NCBI GenBank assembly: GCA_019416685.1
Contig: DXWV01000037.1
Coordinates: 62,001-126,000, forward strand
Reading direction: 5' to 3'
Length of the DNA stretch: 64,000 nucleotides
DNA from: Bacteroides sp.
Lineage (GTDB): Bacteria; Bacteroidota; Bacteroidia; Bacteroidales; Bacteroidaceae
The translations under genes were made by a program, and so were the position numbers. The notes under the pieces were generated by a model. It made no database searches. It saw nothing but the letters and a program-made list of their open reading frames with translations, and was not told the DNA's origin. The stretch's first letter is position 1. Each line of letters begins with the position of its first letter. Shown in pieces: positions 51,385-62,364 of this stretch.

Positions 51385-53490
51385 ATGAAAGTATGTATTG
51401 CAGAAAAACCCAGCGTAGCGCGTGAGATAGCGGCTATCGTGGGTGCAACAACAAAGAAAGACGGATATTTAGAAGGCAACGGTTACGCCGTTACGTGGGC
51501 ATTCGGCCATCTGGTCGGGCTTGCCATGCCCGAAGCCTACGGCTTCACAGGGTTTAAAGCAGAAAATCTGCCGATACTCCCCAAAGAATTTATCCTCCAA
51601 CCCCGACAGGTAAAAGAGGGCAAGGAGTATAAAAATGATCCCGGCGTAATGAAACAGCTAAAGGTAATTAAGGAGTTATTCTCCCGTGCAGACCGGATTA
51701 TCGTTATGACCGATGCCGGACGTGAGGGAGAACTTATCTTCCGTTTTATATACAATTATCTTGATTGTAAAAAGCCGTTCGACCGTCTTTGGATTAGCAG
51801 CCTGACCGACCGTGCCATTCGTGAGGGACTGCAAAACCTCCGTCCGGGCAGTGATTACGATAACCTGTACCTGTCTGCCCGTGCCCGCAGCCATGCGGAT
51901 TACGTCGTGGGAATTAATGCCAGCCAGGCATTAAGTATTGCCGCCGGAAGTGGTGTTTTCTCTCTCGGACGGGTGCAGACACCTACATTGGCGATGATAT
52001 GCAGCCGTTATCTGGAAAACAAAGATTTCAAACCGCAGACCTATTTCCAGCTCAAACTGCATACAGCCAAAGATGCCACCTCTTTTTCAGCCCTGTCTTT
52101 GGATAAGTATGATACCCGGACAAAAGCGGATGAATTGTACACCCTTGTAAATTCCGGCGGTACGGCAAATGTGGTAAGTGTGGAACGCAAAGAAGCCAAT
52201 CAGGAACCACCCTTATTGTATGACTTGACCACCTTGCAGAAAGAAGCCAACAGCAAACATGGTTTTTCGGCAGATAAAACCCTCACGATAGCGCAAGCGC
52301 TTTATGAAAAGGCCGTACTTTCCTATCCCCGTACCGGTTCCCGTTATATCTCCACCGATGTATTCGATGAAATACCGCAGCTACTCGACAGCCTGAAAAG
52401 CTATTCCCGCTTTTCCGCTTATGCCGAAAGCATGGAGAATGCCCCGCTTAATATCCGCAGTGTGGACGATAAGAAGATTACCGACCACCATGCGATTATT
52501 ATTACCGAAAACAAGCCCAGCGAACTTTCACCTGATGAACGCATCATCTACGAAATGGTTGCCGGACGTATGCTGGAAGCATTTTCCAAAAAGTGCAAAA
52601 AAGAAAATACGGTTGTTTCCCTTGAATGTGGCGGAGTAACTTTTACGGCACGGGGAAGTATTATCCTTTCTGCCGGATGGCGTGGTGTATTTGGTGCACA
52701 GGAAGAAGAAAAAGAGGAAGATGCCACCGTACTGCCCGATATCACTCAGGGAGACAGCCTACCCGTGAAAGGTTGCGACGTCTTGGAAAAACAGACCAAA
52801 CCCCGCCCGTTACATACGGAGAGCAGTCTGTTATCCGCGATGGAAACCTGTTCCAAAGAAATTGAGGACGAAACCGAACGGGAAGCTCTCAAAGAATCCG
52901 GCATCGGAACGCCTGCCACCCGTGCAGCCATTATCGAAACACTATTCTCCCGTGAATATATTGCACGCGAAAAGAAATCACTTGTACCCACCAATAAAGG
53001 ATTGACCGTGTATCTGGCCGTTAAGGATAAGAAGATTGCGGATGTTTCAATGACCGGCGAGTGGGAAAGCGCACTGAATAAAATCGCTTCGGGAGGGATG
53101 GATGCAAATACTTTTCACAAGGGTATAGAAGTATATGCCGCGCAGATTACAACGGAGCTGCTCTCTATCTCTATCGAGGGGGCGAGTAATCGTACCGGAT
53201 GTAAATGCCCTAAGTGCAGCGGACAGGTGGTTTTCTATCCTAAAGTCGCCAAATGCCGGAATGAGGATTGCGGACTGACGGTATTCCGTTCCATAGCCGG
53301 AAAAGAGCTGACGGATGCACAATTATCCGACCTTTTCGGTAAAGGGAAAACCGGACTGGTAAAAGGCTTCAATAAAAAAGCCGGAGGAACTTTCGATGCT
53401 ATTATCGCTTTCGACAGCGAATATAAAACCGTTTTTGAATTTCCGAAAAACAAACCGGGTAATGCAGGGAAAGGGAAAAAGCGGAAATAA
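51385..53490 (+). CDS. topB: type IA DNA topoisomerase (TopB-like)
   Basis: A 701-residue topoisomerase III-like enzyme. The Toprim motifs are CIAEKPSVAREIAAIVG and TDAGREGELIFRFIY. The active-site tyrosine is in SYPRTGSRYIS (near residue 317). A zinc motif CKCPKCSGQVVFYPKVAKCR with a following CG lies near 610. It would unlink single-stranded transfer or replication products. Elements of this group carry their own copy, as here. Confidence 0.93.
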   Translation: MKVCIAEKPSVAREIAAIVGATTKKDGYLEGNGYAVTWAFGHLVGLAMPEAYGFTGFKAENLPILPKEFILQPRQVKEGKEYKNDPGVMKQLKVIKELFSRADRIIVMTDAGREGELIFRFIYNYLDCKKPFDRLWISSLTDRAIREGLQNLRPGSDYDNLYLSARARSHADYVVGINASQALSIAAGSGVFSLGRVQTPTLAMICSRYLENKDFKPQTYFQLKLHTAKDATSFSALSLDKYDTRTKADELYTLVNSGGTANVVSVERKEANQEPPLLYDLTTLQKEANSKHGFSADKTLTIAQALYEKAVLSYPRTGSRYISTDVFDEIPQLLDSLKSYSRFSAYAESMENAPLNIRSVDDKKITDHHAIIITENKPSELSPDERIIYEMVAGRMLEAFSKKCKKENTVVSLECGGVTFTARGSIILSAGWRGVFGAQEEEKEEDATVLPDITQGDSLPVKGCDVLEKQTKPRPLHTESSLLSAMETCSKEIEDETEREALKESGIGTPATRAAIIETLFSREYIAREKKSLVPTNKGLTVYLAVKDKKIADVSMTGEWESALNKIASGGMDANTFHKGIEVYAAQITTELLSISIEGASNRTGCKCPKCSGQVVFYPKVAKCRNEDCGLTVFRSIAGKELTDAQLSDLFGKGKTGLVKGFNKKAGGTFDAIIAFDSEYKTVFEFPKNKPGNAGKGKKRK

Positions 53491-53549
53491 TAGTATATTT
53501 GCCACTAAGATTCTAATCATAGCATGTTTTTTTAAGATATGTTTTGAAA

Positions 53550-53635
53550 GGAATTTTAGTGGTGGGCGCTTCGGGTGGGAATCCGGAGCGCCTTTTTCGC
53601 TTTCCCCTCTCCATATTTTCAACCACTAAAATTCC
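53550..53635. repeat. 86-base cruciform-like structure with leader motif
   Basis: GGAATTTTAGTGGT at 53550-53563 and ACCACTAAAATTCC at 53622-53635 are exact inverse copies, and inside them GGCGCTTCGG and CCGGAGCGCC form a second stem (53565-53591). The right arm contains the same CCACTAAAATTCC that precedes traN, seven bases before the DUF1896 start. It is the only place where the motif is mirrored. Confidence 0.65.
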
Positions 53636-53641
53636 AATGTT

Positions 53642-54088
53642 ATGGCAAAGAATAATTCATCGCCCAAAGGCGAACTATCCTATTACGGGCTATCCCTCTT
53701 ATCGTATCTCAGTGACAGTCATCCCGACAAAACCGGGGATAAGGCATTTATAACAAAACGAGCCGACCTTGCAGCAGAGGCTTACAGCGAGGCAATCCGA
53801 AACGGACTTACCCATATTGAAGCAGAAGAACTGGCAAATGCCGAACTATACCAGGGTTTGCATTTTTCCGTTTACAACACCCTTGTAAATATACTCTGGG
53901 ACGAGTTTTCGGTAGAAATTCCCGAAGATACGGCCCGCAAGGTTGCCCTGCAGGTCTTACCGCTATGCGGTAACGTGCTGGCAAAATACCCGCTTGGGGA
54001 TGATTTTGCCGACACTCCTGCATACGACCTCTTATACACAGAACTCGTAGGAACAATCCAAATACTTCTGGAAGATGGCGCGGTTTAA
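53642..54088 (+). CDS. DUF1896 protein
   Basis: A 148-residue protein of DUF1896, a family known from Bacteroidales mobile elements ([40 protein letters not shown]). It is mostly helical and has no enzymatic motif. It overlaps the start of the methylase-helicase by 14 bases, so translation is coupled. Its function may be linked to that protein. The leader motif and cruciform precede it. Confidence 0.9.
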   Translation: MAKNNSSPKGELSYYGLSLLSYLSDSHPDKTGDKAFITKRADLAAEAYSEAIRNGLTHIEAEELANAELYQGLHFSVYNTLVNILWDEFSVEIPEDTARKVALQVLPLCGNVLAKYPLGDDFADTPAYDLLYTELVGTIQILLEDGAV

Positions 54089-57000
54089 TAAAACGGCGCA
54101 CCTTCGCCAGAATATCGACGCGATAAAGGCAGCCTTTACGCTCGACCGGGAAAAACGGGAAGCCAGCCCGGAGGAAAAAGAAATATTGCAGGCATACAGC
54201 GGTTTCGGAGCGATTAAGGAAGTGATAGACCCGCTGCCGAAGGACGGCGGAAAAACCACACCCTTAACCCCTCTTATCGAAGAACTGCATACCGTCCTCA
54301 AAGAAAACACCGCCAACGAAAAAGAGTATAAGCAGTATTTGAATGGCATCAAAGATTCCATCCTATCCGCTTTTTATACTCCGCCCGTCATTGCCGATAC
54401 CCTGATTGCATCGTTAATACAAAGCGGCGTTACGCCCTTGCGGGTAATAGACCCCAGCGCCGGAGCAGGCATATTTGCCGACAGTCTTCGGAAATCCGCT
54501 CCCGATGCAGAAATAACTTGTTTCGAAAAAGACCCGATGACGGGTATGATACTTAAACACCTGCGCCCGGAGGATAATGTAAGGGTACAGGGGTATGAAA
54601 CCATCGAGCCGAAGTATTCCGGCTATTACGATGTGGCGGCCAGTAATATCCCTTTCGGGGATGTAGCCCTTTTCGACCCGTCTTTCTCTACAAGTACCGA
54701 TCCTGCCCGTCGGCAAGGAACACGGACACTGCACAACTATTTCTTTATGAAATCGGTCGATACCGTCCGCGATGGCGGTATAATCGCCTTTATCACTTCG
54801 CAGGGTGTTCTCAACTCCGAACAGAGCCGCTCCATCCGTGAGTGGCTTGCTGGCAGGTGCGATGTGGTTTCCGCTATACGCCTGCCTAATAACCTTTTTA
54901 CCGCCACGGCCGGAACCGAAGTCGGCAGCGACCTCATTGTATTGCAAAAACGACCGGCTGGCGAATATCCTGTAACACAGCGGCAGACGGATTTTATCGA
55001 ATCCCGCAAGCTGTCAAACGGTATTTCCATAAACAACCTGTTCCAGCAGTTAGACAGGGTTATCCAAACCGATACCAAAGTAGGAACAGACCCTTACGGC
55101 AAACCCGCAATGGAGTTTACACATTCCGGTGGCGAAACAGGTATCGCCGAAGACTTGCGACGGATGCTGGGCGAGGACTTTTCCAAACACCTCGACCTTG
55201 AACGCTACCTCTCTTTTGCTCCCCAGCGTGCGGAGCAAACGCAAGAAAGAAATGTAGTCGCTCCGCAAGTTGAACCGGAGCAACATACAACAGTGGACAT
55301 TGCAAGTGCTTCAAACAAAGTGGAAGCCGACGTTTCCACCTTGCACCTGCAAAGACCACAGGAGGGGGAACGACTGCCAAATGACCTTAATCCCCTTTGG
55401 CAGACGGATAACCTTGATCCGTTTTGGGAAGCCGTAGAGGAACACTTTGAAAACATGAGCAGTCAAGCCAATGCCCAAAGAAATATCCCGACAGAGGAAC
55501 AGGATACTATCGCAAAAGCACAGGCGGAAGGATATAATCTTGATACATCCACAGGGGAACTGACGCCCGCAGCAGGAGCAGAGGCAAGCTCGCTTGACTA
55601 TGCCCTGCAAGAAGGAAGAAGACGAAGTCAACTGACACCGATAGCTGATGTAGAACCTTTGCAGGGTGTTCCGCGCACTGATGAGGAAATCTATGAGCCG
55701 ACTGCTGAAGATTGGGCAGATTACGGCGCATACTTAGCCGAGCGGGAAAACCGGGGTATAGAAGAACAACTACCCCAACCGGAAGACTACGGCATTATTG
55801 AGCCTGCCCCGGAAACTCCTGTTCAGGCGACTATGGAGCCGAAGCAAAACCAACAGACTACTCCGGCAGGCAATTTCAGCGGGACACTTTTTGACATGGA
55901 CGACCCTGCTATTCTTGCAAAGCCAACTATGGAGGCCACTCTGCAAGTAAACGTACAGCAAGAACCACTGATAACCCTTTACGATTTGTTCGGTTTCTCC
56001 GAAGAAGAACGCAATCAGGCAAACCGACCCCGCAGGCGGAAGAAAACTGCCAAGCCGAAGAAACAACCTGATGAAGACCGGGTAATCGAATGGAGGGAAG
56101 AGTTGATGATAGAGGCTTACGAACGTCGTCAGCGTGAAGAAAAGGAACAACAAGCGAGGCAACCGTTGCAGGATAACACACCGCTTGTTTATCCGGTTGA
56201 AGATGCCCGCAGAGCGGAACAACAGGAAGCCTTACGGCGTGAGCAGGAACGGGAAGAATACCTGAAACCTATCCCGTTCAAAGCGGAAATACTGCCTCAT
56301 TACCGTGAGGGTTCGCTCGTTTCGGACGAGCATAACCGTATCGGATATCTGCGGGGTATGGAAGGCTTGCAGCCTATGTTCCACCCGTTGGAACTGACCG
56401 AAACACAGGAAAAGAAAGCCTCTATCTACGTCGAAATACGTGATACCTATTATCATTTGTATCAGAATGAAGCCGAACGGCTGGAAGCCAACCCCGCACT
56501 CCGGGAAATGCTTAACCGCCTGTACGACAATTTCACAGACCGTTTCGGCAGGCTGAATGAGAAGAAAAACCTCGACCTGATTAAAATGGATGCGCGGGGA
56601 ACGGAAATACTTTCTCTGGAACGTTACATTGACGGGGTGGCTCAGAAAGCCGATATTTTTCATCATCCGGTAGCGTTCAACCCGAATGAGATTACCGAAG
56701 CCGCCGATGCCCGTGAAGCGTTGGTCGCCAGCCTGAATAAATATGCCGGGGTAAATCTGGAATATATGGCAGGACTTACCGGAGGAACAAAAGATAATAT
56801 TCTGGAAGAACTGCATGACAGCATCTATTTCAACCCGGAAATTAACGGCTATGAAATTGCCGATAAATACATAGCCGGAAATGTCATAGAGAAAGCGGAA
56901 CGAGTGGAGCGCTTTTTGAATGATAATCCCGATCATATTCCGGCAGCAGATTCTCTACGGGCGCTTCGGGAAGCTACCCCGAAACCCATCGCCTTTGACG

Positions 57001-60000
57001 ACCTTGATTTTAATTTTGGCGAAAGGTGGATTCCCAAAGGTATTTATGAGAAATACGCATCGTACCTGTTTGATGCCGATGTTACAATAAACTTTGCTCC
57101 CAACATTGACGAGTATAGCGTAAAGGCAGACAGAACGAACGTAAAAATAACCGATCAATATGCCGTGAAATCACAGAGCCGTACATTCAATGGCATACAC
57201 CTGATGAAACACGCCCTGCAAAACACTTCACCGGACATCACTAAAAAAGTAAACAAGCTGATTGACGGTAAAATGCAGGAGGTCAAAGTGCGTGATCCCG
57301 AAGCCATACAACTCGCCAACTCCAAGATAGACGAAATGCGTAACGGCTTTTCCGATTGGCTGCGCGACCAATCGCCGGAGTTTAAAGACAGGCTGGCTGA
57401 ACGCTACAACCGTATGTTCAACTGTTTTGTGCGGCCCAACTATGACGGCTCACACCAAACCTTTCCGGGGCTTGATCTGAGGGGATTGGGCATACAAGAC
57501 CTGTATAAGAGCCAGAAAGATGCTATCTGGATGGATAAACTACTGGGCGGGAATATTTGCGACCATGAGGTCGGTGGCGGGAAAACCCTGATAATGTGTT
57601 GCGGTGCAATGGAAAAAAAACGGCTCGGATTAGCCAACAAACCCATGATTACAGGCTTGAAAGCCAATATCCATGAGATTGCTAAAACATTCTGTACCGC
57701 CTATCCGAACGCAAAGGTTCTTTATCCCGGCAAGGAAGATTTTACTCCCAAAAACAGGGAGAGGATCTTCCGCGAGATAAAGAACAACGATTGGGATGCC
57801 GTTATCCTGACACACGAACAGTTTGCCAAGATACCGCAATCGCCGGAACTGCAACGGGAGATATTGCAGACCGAACTCGACAGCGTGGAAGAAAATTTGC
57901 AAGTACTCAAAGATCAGGGCAAAGAAGTTTCCCGTGCCATGCTGAAAGGTTGCATAAGGCGAAAGCTCAATCTGGAAGCCAAACTGCAAACGGTTATGCA
58001 CACCATTGAAAACCGCAAGGATGATACGGTCGATTTCCGCCTAATGGGTATTGACCACCTCTATGTGGATGAATCGCACAAATTCAAGAACCTTACATTC
58101 AATACTCGCCATGACCGGGTGGCGGGATTGGGAAATCCCGAAGGCTCACAACGTGCATTGAATATGCTTTTTGCCATCCGCACCATTCAGGAACGCACGG
58201 GGCGTGATTTAGGTGCAACTTTCCTTTCGGGTACGACCATATCTAATTCGCTGACGGAGTTGTATCTGCTTTTTAAATACCTCCGTCCGCAGGAAATGGA
58301 GCGGCAGAACCTTAAAACCTTTGATGCGTGGGCGGCCGTTTTCGCTAAGAAGTCCATTGATTACGAGTTTTCGGTAACCAATGAAATTGTACAGAAAGAG
58401 CGTTTCCGATACTTTATCAAAGTACCGGAACTGGCAACCTTTTATTCCGAGATCACCGACTTTCGTACAGCTGCCGATATTGGCATAGACCGCCCGGAGA
58501 AAAATGAGATACTGCATAATATACCGCCAACGCCTGACCAGACGGCATTTATCGACCGTCTTGTGCAGTTTGCAAAGACCGGCGACGGGGAACTGCTCTA
58601 TCGTGGTAAATTGACAGAAAGAGAAGATAAAGCAAAGATGTTGATTGCGACGGATTACGCCCGTAAAATGTCGCTCGATATGCGTATGGTCGATCCGACC
58701 CGTTTCGGCGACCATGTGGACAATAAAGCCAGCCATTGTGCCCGGATGATTGCCGATTATTATTATAAATACAACCAACATAAGGGTACGCAGTTCGTTT
58801 TCTCCGACCTCGGTACTTACAAAGCCGGGCAGTGGAACGTTTATAGTGAAGTAAAACGTAAGTTGGTAGAGGATCACGGCATACCTGCCCATGAGGTACG
58901 TTTTATTCAGGAAGCCGCCAGCAGTGAAAATATGCGAAAGCGCATGATAGAGGAAATGAAAGAAGGCAGAATCCGTATTATGTTCGGCTCTACCGAAATG
59001 CTCGGCACAGGCGTAAACGCACAGAAAAAGTGTGTCGCCATCCATCACCTAGACTGTCCGTGGCGGCCCTCTGATTTGGAGCAACGCGACGGACGAGGCA
59101 TTCGTACAGGCAATGAAGTTGCTAAATATTACGCCGATAATAAGGTCGATGTTGTTCTCTATGCGGTTGAAAATTCACTGGATGCTTATAAATTCGGATT
59201 GCTCCATAACAAGCAACTTTTCATCCGGCAGTTAAAGACCAACAATATGGGCGCACGTACCATTGATGAGGGTGCAATGGATGAGAAGACAGGCATGAAT
59301 TTCTCCGAATATGTGGCTATTCTTTCCGGTAATACGGAATTGCTTGAAAAAGCTCGTCTGGAAAAGAAAATCACCACATTGGAAAGCGAACGGCAGGCAT
59401 TTGTGCGGGGTAAATCATCCAGCCGTTACAAGTTGGATGATATTTTGCAGAAAGTGGAAAAGAACAGCGGTTTGATTGAACGCATCGGTAAAGATTTGGA
59501 GAACTTCAAAAGCCGGGTACAATTAAATGAGGACGGTTCGTATAAAAATCCTATCCAACTGGATGGTGTTCAGGGCGGCGATATTAAGTTTATCGGCAAG
59601 CACCTGAATTATATTGCCGACACCGCCCGCACCGGAAACGAGTTTGATAAGATTGGCAGTCTGTACAGTTTCGACCTGCTTGTCAAAAGCGAAACCTCAC
59701 AGAAAGAGGGTTTTGATGCTGTGCAAAACCGTTTCTACGTTCGGGGAGAGGGCGATTACCTGTATCAGTACAACTATGGTAATCTTGCCTCTGATCCACG
59801 TCTGGCAGCGCAGAATTTTATCAATGCACTCGGAACCATTGAACCGACGCTTGAAAAATTCCAAAAGGAAAATGAAAAACTGTCGAAGGATATTCCGACA
59901 CTCAAAGAGGTAGTTGAAGGCACATGGCGCAAAGAACCAGAATTGACTTCTCTACGGGCTGAATTAACGGACTTAGACCGGAAGATACAGCTTTCCCTCA

Positions 60001-60224
60001 AACCGATAGAAGAAAGCGAAGGGCAGCCTGTAAAAGAGGTAACAGTCGATAAAAAACAGAGCATGGAAGATAACCGCCAACCCTCGCAGGGTAACGAACA
60101 GTCTTTCATTCCTGCACGGCTCAGGGAGATAGCAGACAACTCCGGTGAGCGTGTCGTTATTGGAACAGTAGGCGGTAGTCCGCCCAAAGTTGAGAACCCT
60201 GTATCCAAAGGAATTAAACTGTAA
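54075..60224 (+). CDS. giant DNA methylase-helicase fusion protein
   Basis: A 2049-residue protein. Residues 1-350 contain an N6-adenine methylase-like domain ([12 protein letters not shown] near 123-134, SNIPFGD near 189). A disordered Gln/Glu/Pro-rich stretch covers about 390-740. An SNF2-type helicase domain follows: Walker [10 protein letters not shown] near 1163, DESHKFKN near 1332, and motif [12 protein letters not shown] near 1669. The C-terminal 200 residues are coiled-coil. Proteins of this plan occur on many Bacteroidales conjugative elements, perhaps to protect or remodel DNA during transfer. Methylase motif IV is SNIPFG in place of NPPF, so activity is uncertain. Confidence 0.88.
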   Translation: MARFNKTAHLRQNIDAIKAAFTLDREKREASPEEKEILQAYSGFGAIKEVIDPLPKDGGKTTPLTPLIEELHTVLKENTANEKEYKQYLNGIKDSILSAFYTPPVIADTLIASLIQSGVTPLRVIDPSAGAGIFADSLRKSAPDAEITCFEKDPMTGMILKHLRPEDNVRVQGYETIEPKYSGYYDVAASNIPFGDVALFDPSFSTSTDPARRQGTRTLHNYFFMKSVDTVRDGGIIAFITSQGVLNSEQSRSIREWLAGRCDVVSAIRLPNNLFTATAGTEVGSDLIVLQKRPAGEYPVTQRQTDFIESRKLSNGISINNLFQQLDRVIQTDTKVGTDPYGKPAMEFTHSGGETGIAEDLRRMLGEDFSKHLDLERYLSFAPQRAEQTQERNVVAPQVEPEQHTTVDIASASNKVEADVSTLHLQRPQEGERLPNDLNPLWQTDNLDPFWEAVEEHFENMSSQANAQRNIPTEEQDTIAKAQAEGYNLDTSTGELTPAAGAEASSLDYALQEGRRRSQLTPIADVEPLQGVPRTDEEIYEPTAEDWADYGAYLAERENRGIEEQLPQPEDYGIIEPAPETPVQATMEPKQNQQTTPAGNFSGTLFDMDDPAILAKPTMEATLQVNVQQEPLITLYDLFGFSEEERNQANRPRRRKKTAKPKKQPDEDRVIEWREELMIEAYERRQREEKEQQARQPLQDNTPLVYPVEDARRAEQQEALRREQEREEYLKPIPFKAEILPHYREGSLVSDEHNRIGYLRGMEGLQPMFHPLELTETQEKKASIYVEIRDTYYHLYQNEAERLEANPALREMLNRLYDNFTDRFGRLNEKKNLDLIKMDARGTEILSLERYIDGVAQKADIFHHPVAFNPNEITEAADAREALVASLNKYAGVNLEYMAGLTGGTKDNILEELHDSIYFNPEINGYEIADKYIAGNVIEKAERVERFLNDNPDHIPAADSLRALREATPKPIAFDDLDFNFGERWIPKGIYEKYASYLFDADVTINFAPNIDEYSVKADRTNVKITDQYAVKSQSRTFNGIHLMKHALQNTSPDITKKVNKLIDGKMQEVKVRDPEAIQLANSKIDEMRNGFSDWLRDQSPEFKDRLAERYNRMFNCFVRPNYDGSHQTFPGLDLRGLGIQDLYKSQKDAIWMDKLLGGNICDHEVGGGKTLIMCCGAMEKKRLGLANKPMITGLKANIHEIAKTFCTAYPNAKVLYPGKEDFTPKNRERIFREIKNNDWDAVILTHEQFAKIPQSPELQREILQTELDSVEENLQVLKDQGKEVSRAMLKGCIRRKLNLEAKLQTVMHTIENRKDDTVDFRLMGIDHLYVDESHKFKNLTFNTRHDRVAGLGNPEGSQRALNMLFAIRTIQERTGRDLGATFLSGTTISNSLTELYLLFKYLRPQEMERQNLKTFDAWAAVFAKKSIDYEFSVTNEIVQKERFRYFIKVPELATFYSEITDFRTAADIGIDRPEKNEILHNIPPTPDQTAFIDRLVQFAKTGDGELLYRGKLTEREDKAKMLIATDYARKMSLDMRMVDPTRFGDHVDNKASHCARMIADYYYKYNQHKGTQFVFSDLGTYKAGQWNVYSEVKRKLVEDHGIPAHEVRFIQEAASSENMRKRMIEEMKEGRIRIMFGSTEMLGTGVNAQKKCVAIHHLDCPWRPSDLEQRDGRGIRTGNEVAKYYADNKVDVVLYAVENSLDAYKFGLLHNKQLFIRQLKTNNMGARTIDEGAMDEKTGMNFSEYVAILSGNTELLEKARLEKKITTLESERQAFVRGKSSSRYKLDDILQKVEKNSGLIERIGKDLENFKSRVQLNEDGSYKNPIQLDGVQGGDIKFIGKHLNYIADTARTGNEFDKIGSLYSFDLLVKSETSQKEGFDAVQNRFYVRGEGDYLYQYNYGNLASDPRLAAQNFINALGTIEPTLEKFQKENEKLSKDIPTLKEVVEGTWRKEPELTSLRAELTDLDRKIQLSLKPIEESEGQPVKEVTVDKKQSMEDNRQPSQGNEQSFIPARLREIADNSGERVVIGTVGGSPPKVENPVSKGIKL

Positions 60225-60230
60225 AGCAAG

Positions 60231-60266
60231 AAAAGCCGTCGGAATTATTTCTCCGGCGGCTTTTTC
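60231..60266. terminator. bidirectional terminator after the helicase gene
   Basis: AAAAGCCGTCGGA pairs with TCCGGCGGCTTTTT (one G-U pair). It lies between the + strand helicase gene and the minus-strand HTH gene and can end both. Confidence 0.8.
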
Positions 60267-60285
60267 TTATAAGGCTGAACAAGGT

Positions 60286-60603
60286 TTATTTATTCCCTTT
60301 CTTATTCATATTCCGAAAACTGCTGAAATGTTTTTCAATAAACCGTATAACATCAGATTCTTTATAATAGGTTTTATGGTATATCATCTGAAAGGGCAGC
60401 TCGCCGGAAGAACGGTAGCGTTGCAACGTGCGCTTACTGACATTTAACATCTGGCAGAGGTCGAAGTTATCCAACAACATATCGCCATCGGGAAGTAGTG
60501 TCCTGCTTTGCACAGTTGCAGGCGATTGCATCTTTTCGAGCCTGTCGAAACGCTCCATGATACGCCGCATCCAACCGTCGAAATGTTCCTTATCTATATA
60601 CAT
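60286..60603 (-). CDS. excisionase-like helix-turn-helix protein
   Basis: A 105-residue DNA-binding protein. The MerR/excisionase-type motif LLDNFDLCQMLNVSKRTLQRYRSS lies near residues 41-64, and TYYKESDVIRFIEKHF follows. It is the second of two related genes, only two bases downstream of the first, and both look like the small regulators that act with an integrase or control transfer. It could be an Xis-like protein. Confidence 0.85.
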   Translation of the reverse strand: MYIDKEHFDGWMRRIMERFDRLEKMQSPATVQSRTLLPDGDMLLDNFDLCQMLNVSKRTLQRYRSSGELPFQMIYHKTYYKESDVIRFIEKHFSSFRNMNKKGNK

Positions 60604-60605
60604 GG

Positions 60606-60941
60606 TTAGTCTTTAGGTAAAGTCATCAATCCTTTGGCGGCCAGTTCGTCTAACGAACCCACATTGCGTTGGATGCGTTTTTCTTCCAGTAATCGCTTTA
60701 TCTCCGAAATGGTATAATACGTTTTTTTACCTATCAGTGAATAGGTAATCACCCCATTACTGCGATAGCGTTGCAGGGTACGCTTACTGATTTTCAGGTA
60801 AGAGCAAACTACCTCGTTATCCAGCCATATTTCCTGCAAAGGAGGCCGCTTCGGTTCTGTCTGATAGATATATTTCTCTATGGCCTCTATCCTGTCCATG
60901 AGTGCTTGAAAATCGCCCGATCTCATAATTACTATTCCCAT
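60606..60941 (-). CDS. excisionase-like helix-turn-helix protein, first copy
   Basis: A protein of about 111 residues from ATG at 60941 (MGIVIMRSGDFQALMDRI). Another start at 60926 is possible. It has the same helix-turn-helix block as its downstream neighbour (EVVCSYLKISKRTLQRYRSN) and the TYYTISEIKRLLEEK tail, so the pair is a tandem duplication. A Lys/Glu-rich N-terminal helix may mediate dimerisation. It is expected to bind DNA at the element end or at a promoter. Confidence 0.85.
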   Translation of the reverse strand: MGIVIMRSGDFQALMDRIEAIEKYIYQTEPKRPPLQEIWLDNEVVCSYLKISKRTLQRYRSNGVITYSLIGKKTYYTISEIKRLLEEKRIQRNVGSLDELAAKGLMTLPKD

Positions 60942-60989
60942 AATCCTTTGTTTTATTGATACTTTGCAAAGGTCGGCAGGATAAATCAC

Positions 60990-61323
60990 CTGTGTTCACA
61001 AGTTTAGTACACTATTTTCAGATTATTTTCTTTTGTATTGATTATAGGAGTTTTATCGCACCTTGAAAAGATGTTTTTTTATACAGAATTGTGATAGGAG
61101 ATTGGGTGTTCTGTTTCTTGACTTCCTTGTAATTGGCAGTTATATAACGCATTACTTCATAGCGTATTTATTCTCTTTCCGATAGAAAATTCAGAAGCGG
61201 GTAAAAATGTCTGTAATCTGGTTATTCGGTATAGTAAAACCCAAAATACCCAATTGGGTACACACCTTTGCTCAAATATAAGATATTTAATGAGCTACTC
61301 TATTTATCTTACATATATCAATA
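60990..61323. other. noncoding stretch between HTH pair and AraC gene
   Basis: These 334 bases show no gene. A 14-bp perfect palindrome TACCCAATTGGGTA lies at 61247-61260, about 65 bases past the AraC stop. I see no tRNA and no clear attachment-site repeat. The end of the mobile element could lie anywhere to the right of 60990, but this cannot be decided here. Confidence 0.5.
61247..61260. repeat. 14-bp palindrome
   Basis: TACCCAATTGGGTA is an exact palindrome in the noncoding gap. It could be an operator. It occurs once in this gap. Confidence 0.4.
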
Positions 61324-62217
61324 TCACGTCTTATTACTATTTCTATATTCTTTTGGCGTAATTCCGGTTTGTTCTTTAAAAAACTTTGTAAAGAATGATG
61401 CGTTTGGAAAATTAAGTTCGTCGGCAATCTGTGAAATAGTCATATCAGTTGTTAGAAGCAAAATACGTATATTAGTGATGACATGTTCACTTATACAATC
61501 CTTTGCTGTTATTCCGGTAATGTCTTTACAAATAGAAGACAGATGTCTGGAAGAAACACACAATTTATTAGCATAAAATTCAATACCTCTCTGCTTCCCG
61601 TAATTTTTAGCAACTAACTCCATAAACTCAAAGTATAATTTGTTTTTCCTTGAATAAGGTTGCTGGCTTAAAGGTTCTCCTTTTTTATAAATTCCGATTA
61701 TTTCATAAATTACTGCGGATGCTAAATGTTTTGAGATTTCATCCTTACATGGATGTTCCTCTTTAGAATCGTATTCTTTCAAATACTCGCACATCTTAAT
61801 AAGTGCTGCCTGTTCTGTATTTTTTAGGGAAATACAAGGATTATCTTTTATATACAAAAAAATGGGTGTTGCCGAAGATACATTGATACTTGTAAAAAAA
61901 TCAGTCGTATATATAACTGTATATCCTTTAAAATCGGCACTTTTTTTCCCTACATGGAGTATGTCATTAGGGAAAACTATACACATATCTCCTTTTTTCA
62001 TGTGATAGTTTTGTGAGTCGATAATAATTTCGACTTCCCCTTCCATACAGATACATAATCCTGCGGCATCAATAATACGGGGAAACTGCTCCAAACCGAG
62101 CATGTCATTACTCTCCAATATAAAATTATCAAAGAATACATTGTCTTTCTTAAATGTAAGACGTTCTAACGATGTACGTCTTGATGACTTATTTATCACG
62201 ACTTTAATTTTCTTCAA
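61324..62217 (-). CDS. AraC-family regulator of an efflux operon
   Basis: A 297-residue AraC-type regulator. The N-terminal cupin-like sensor (residues 40-110, IDSQNYHMKKGDMCIVFPND) precedes a C-terminal pair of helix-turn-helix motifs (FYANKLCVSSRHLSSICKDI and ISQIADELNFPNASFFTKFF) ending in GITPKEYR. It diverges from the RND adaptor gene, 147 bases apart, and is the likely regulator of that pump. Confidence 0.9.
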   Translation of the reverse strand: MKKIKVVINKSSRRTSLERLTFKKDNVFFDNFILESNDMLGLEQFPRIIDAAGLCICMEGEVEIIIDSQNYHMKKGDMCIVFPNDILHVGKKSADFKGYTVIYTTDFFTSINVSSATPIFLYIKDNPCISLKNTEQAALIKMCEYLKEYDSKEEHPCKDEISKHLASAVIYEIIGIYKKGEPLSQQPYSRKNKLYFEFMELVAKNYGKQRGIEFYANKLCVSSRHLSSICKDITGITAKDCISEHVITNIRILLLTTDMTISQIADELNFPNASFFTKFFKEQTGITPKEYRNSNKT

Positions 62218-62320
62218 AAATAACCATATTTTCCATTAAAATCCAAGTGTTTTATTGAATATTTCCGATTTAGAGCATTATCTGCTAAAAACAGAGCGTG
62301 TTTCTATATACCTGTACCCA

Positions 62321-62328
62321 TATCTTTG
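62321..62328 (+). promoter_or_regulatory. -7 box before the RND adaptor
   Basis: TATCTTTG fits the Bacteroidetes TAnnTTTG box. No good TTTG lies 19-21 bases upstream, so the promoter may need activation, perhaps by the divergent AraC protein. It is 37 bases from the start codon. Confidence 0.5.
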
Positions 62329-62364
62329 CAGCAGGAAAATATTAAAATATAAACCAATATAGAA

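Noticed and set aside
54100..60200. Long opposite-strand frames under the methylase-helicase
   Set aside because: They follow from codon bias of the true gene, have no family features and no promoter.
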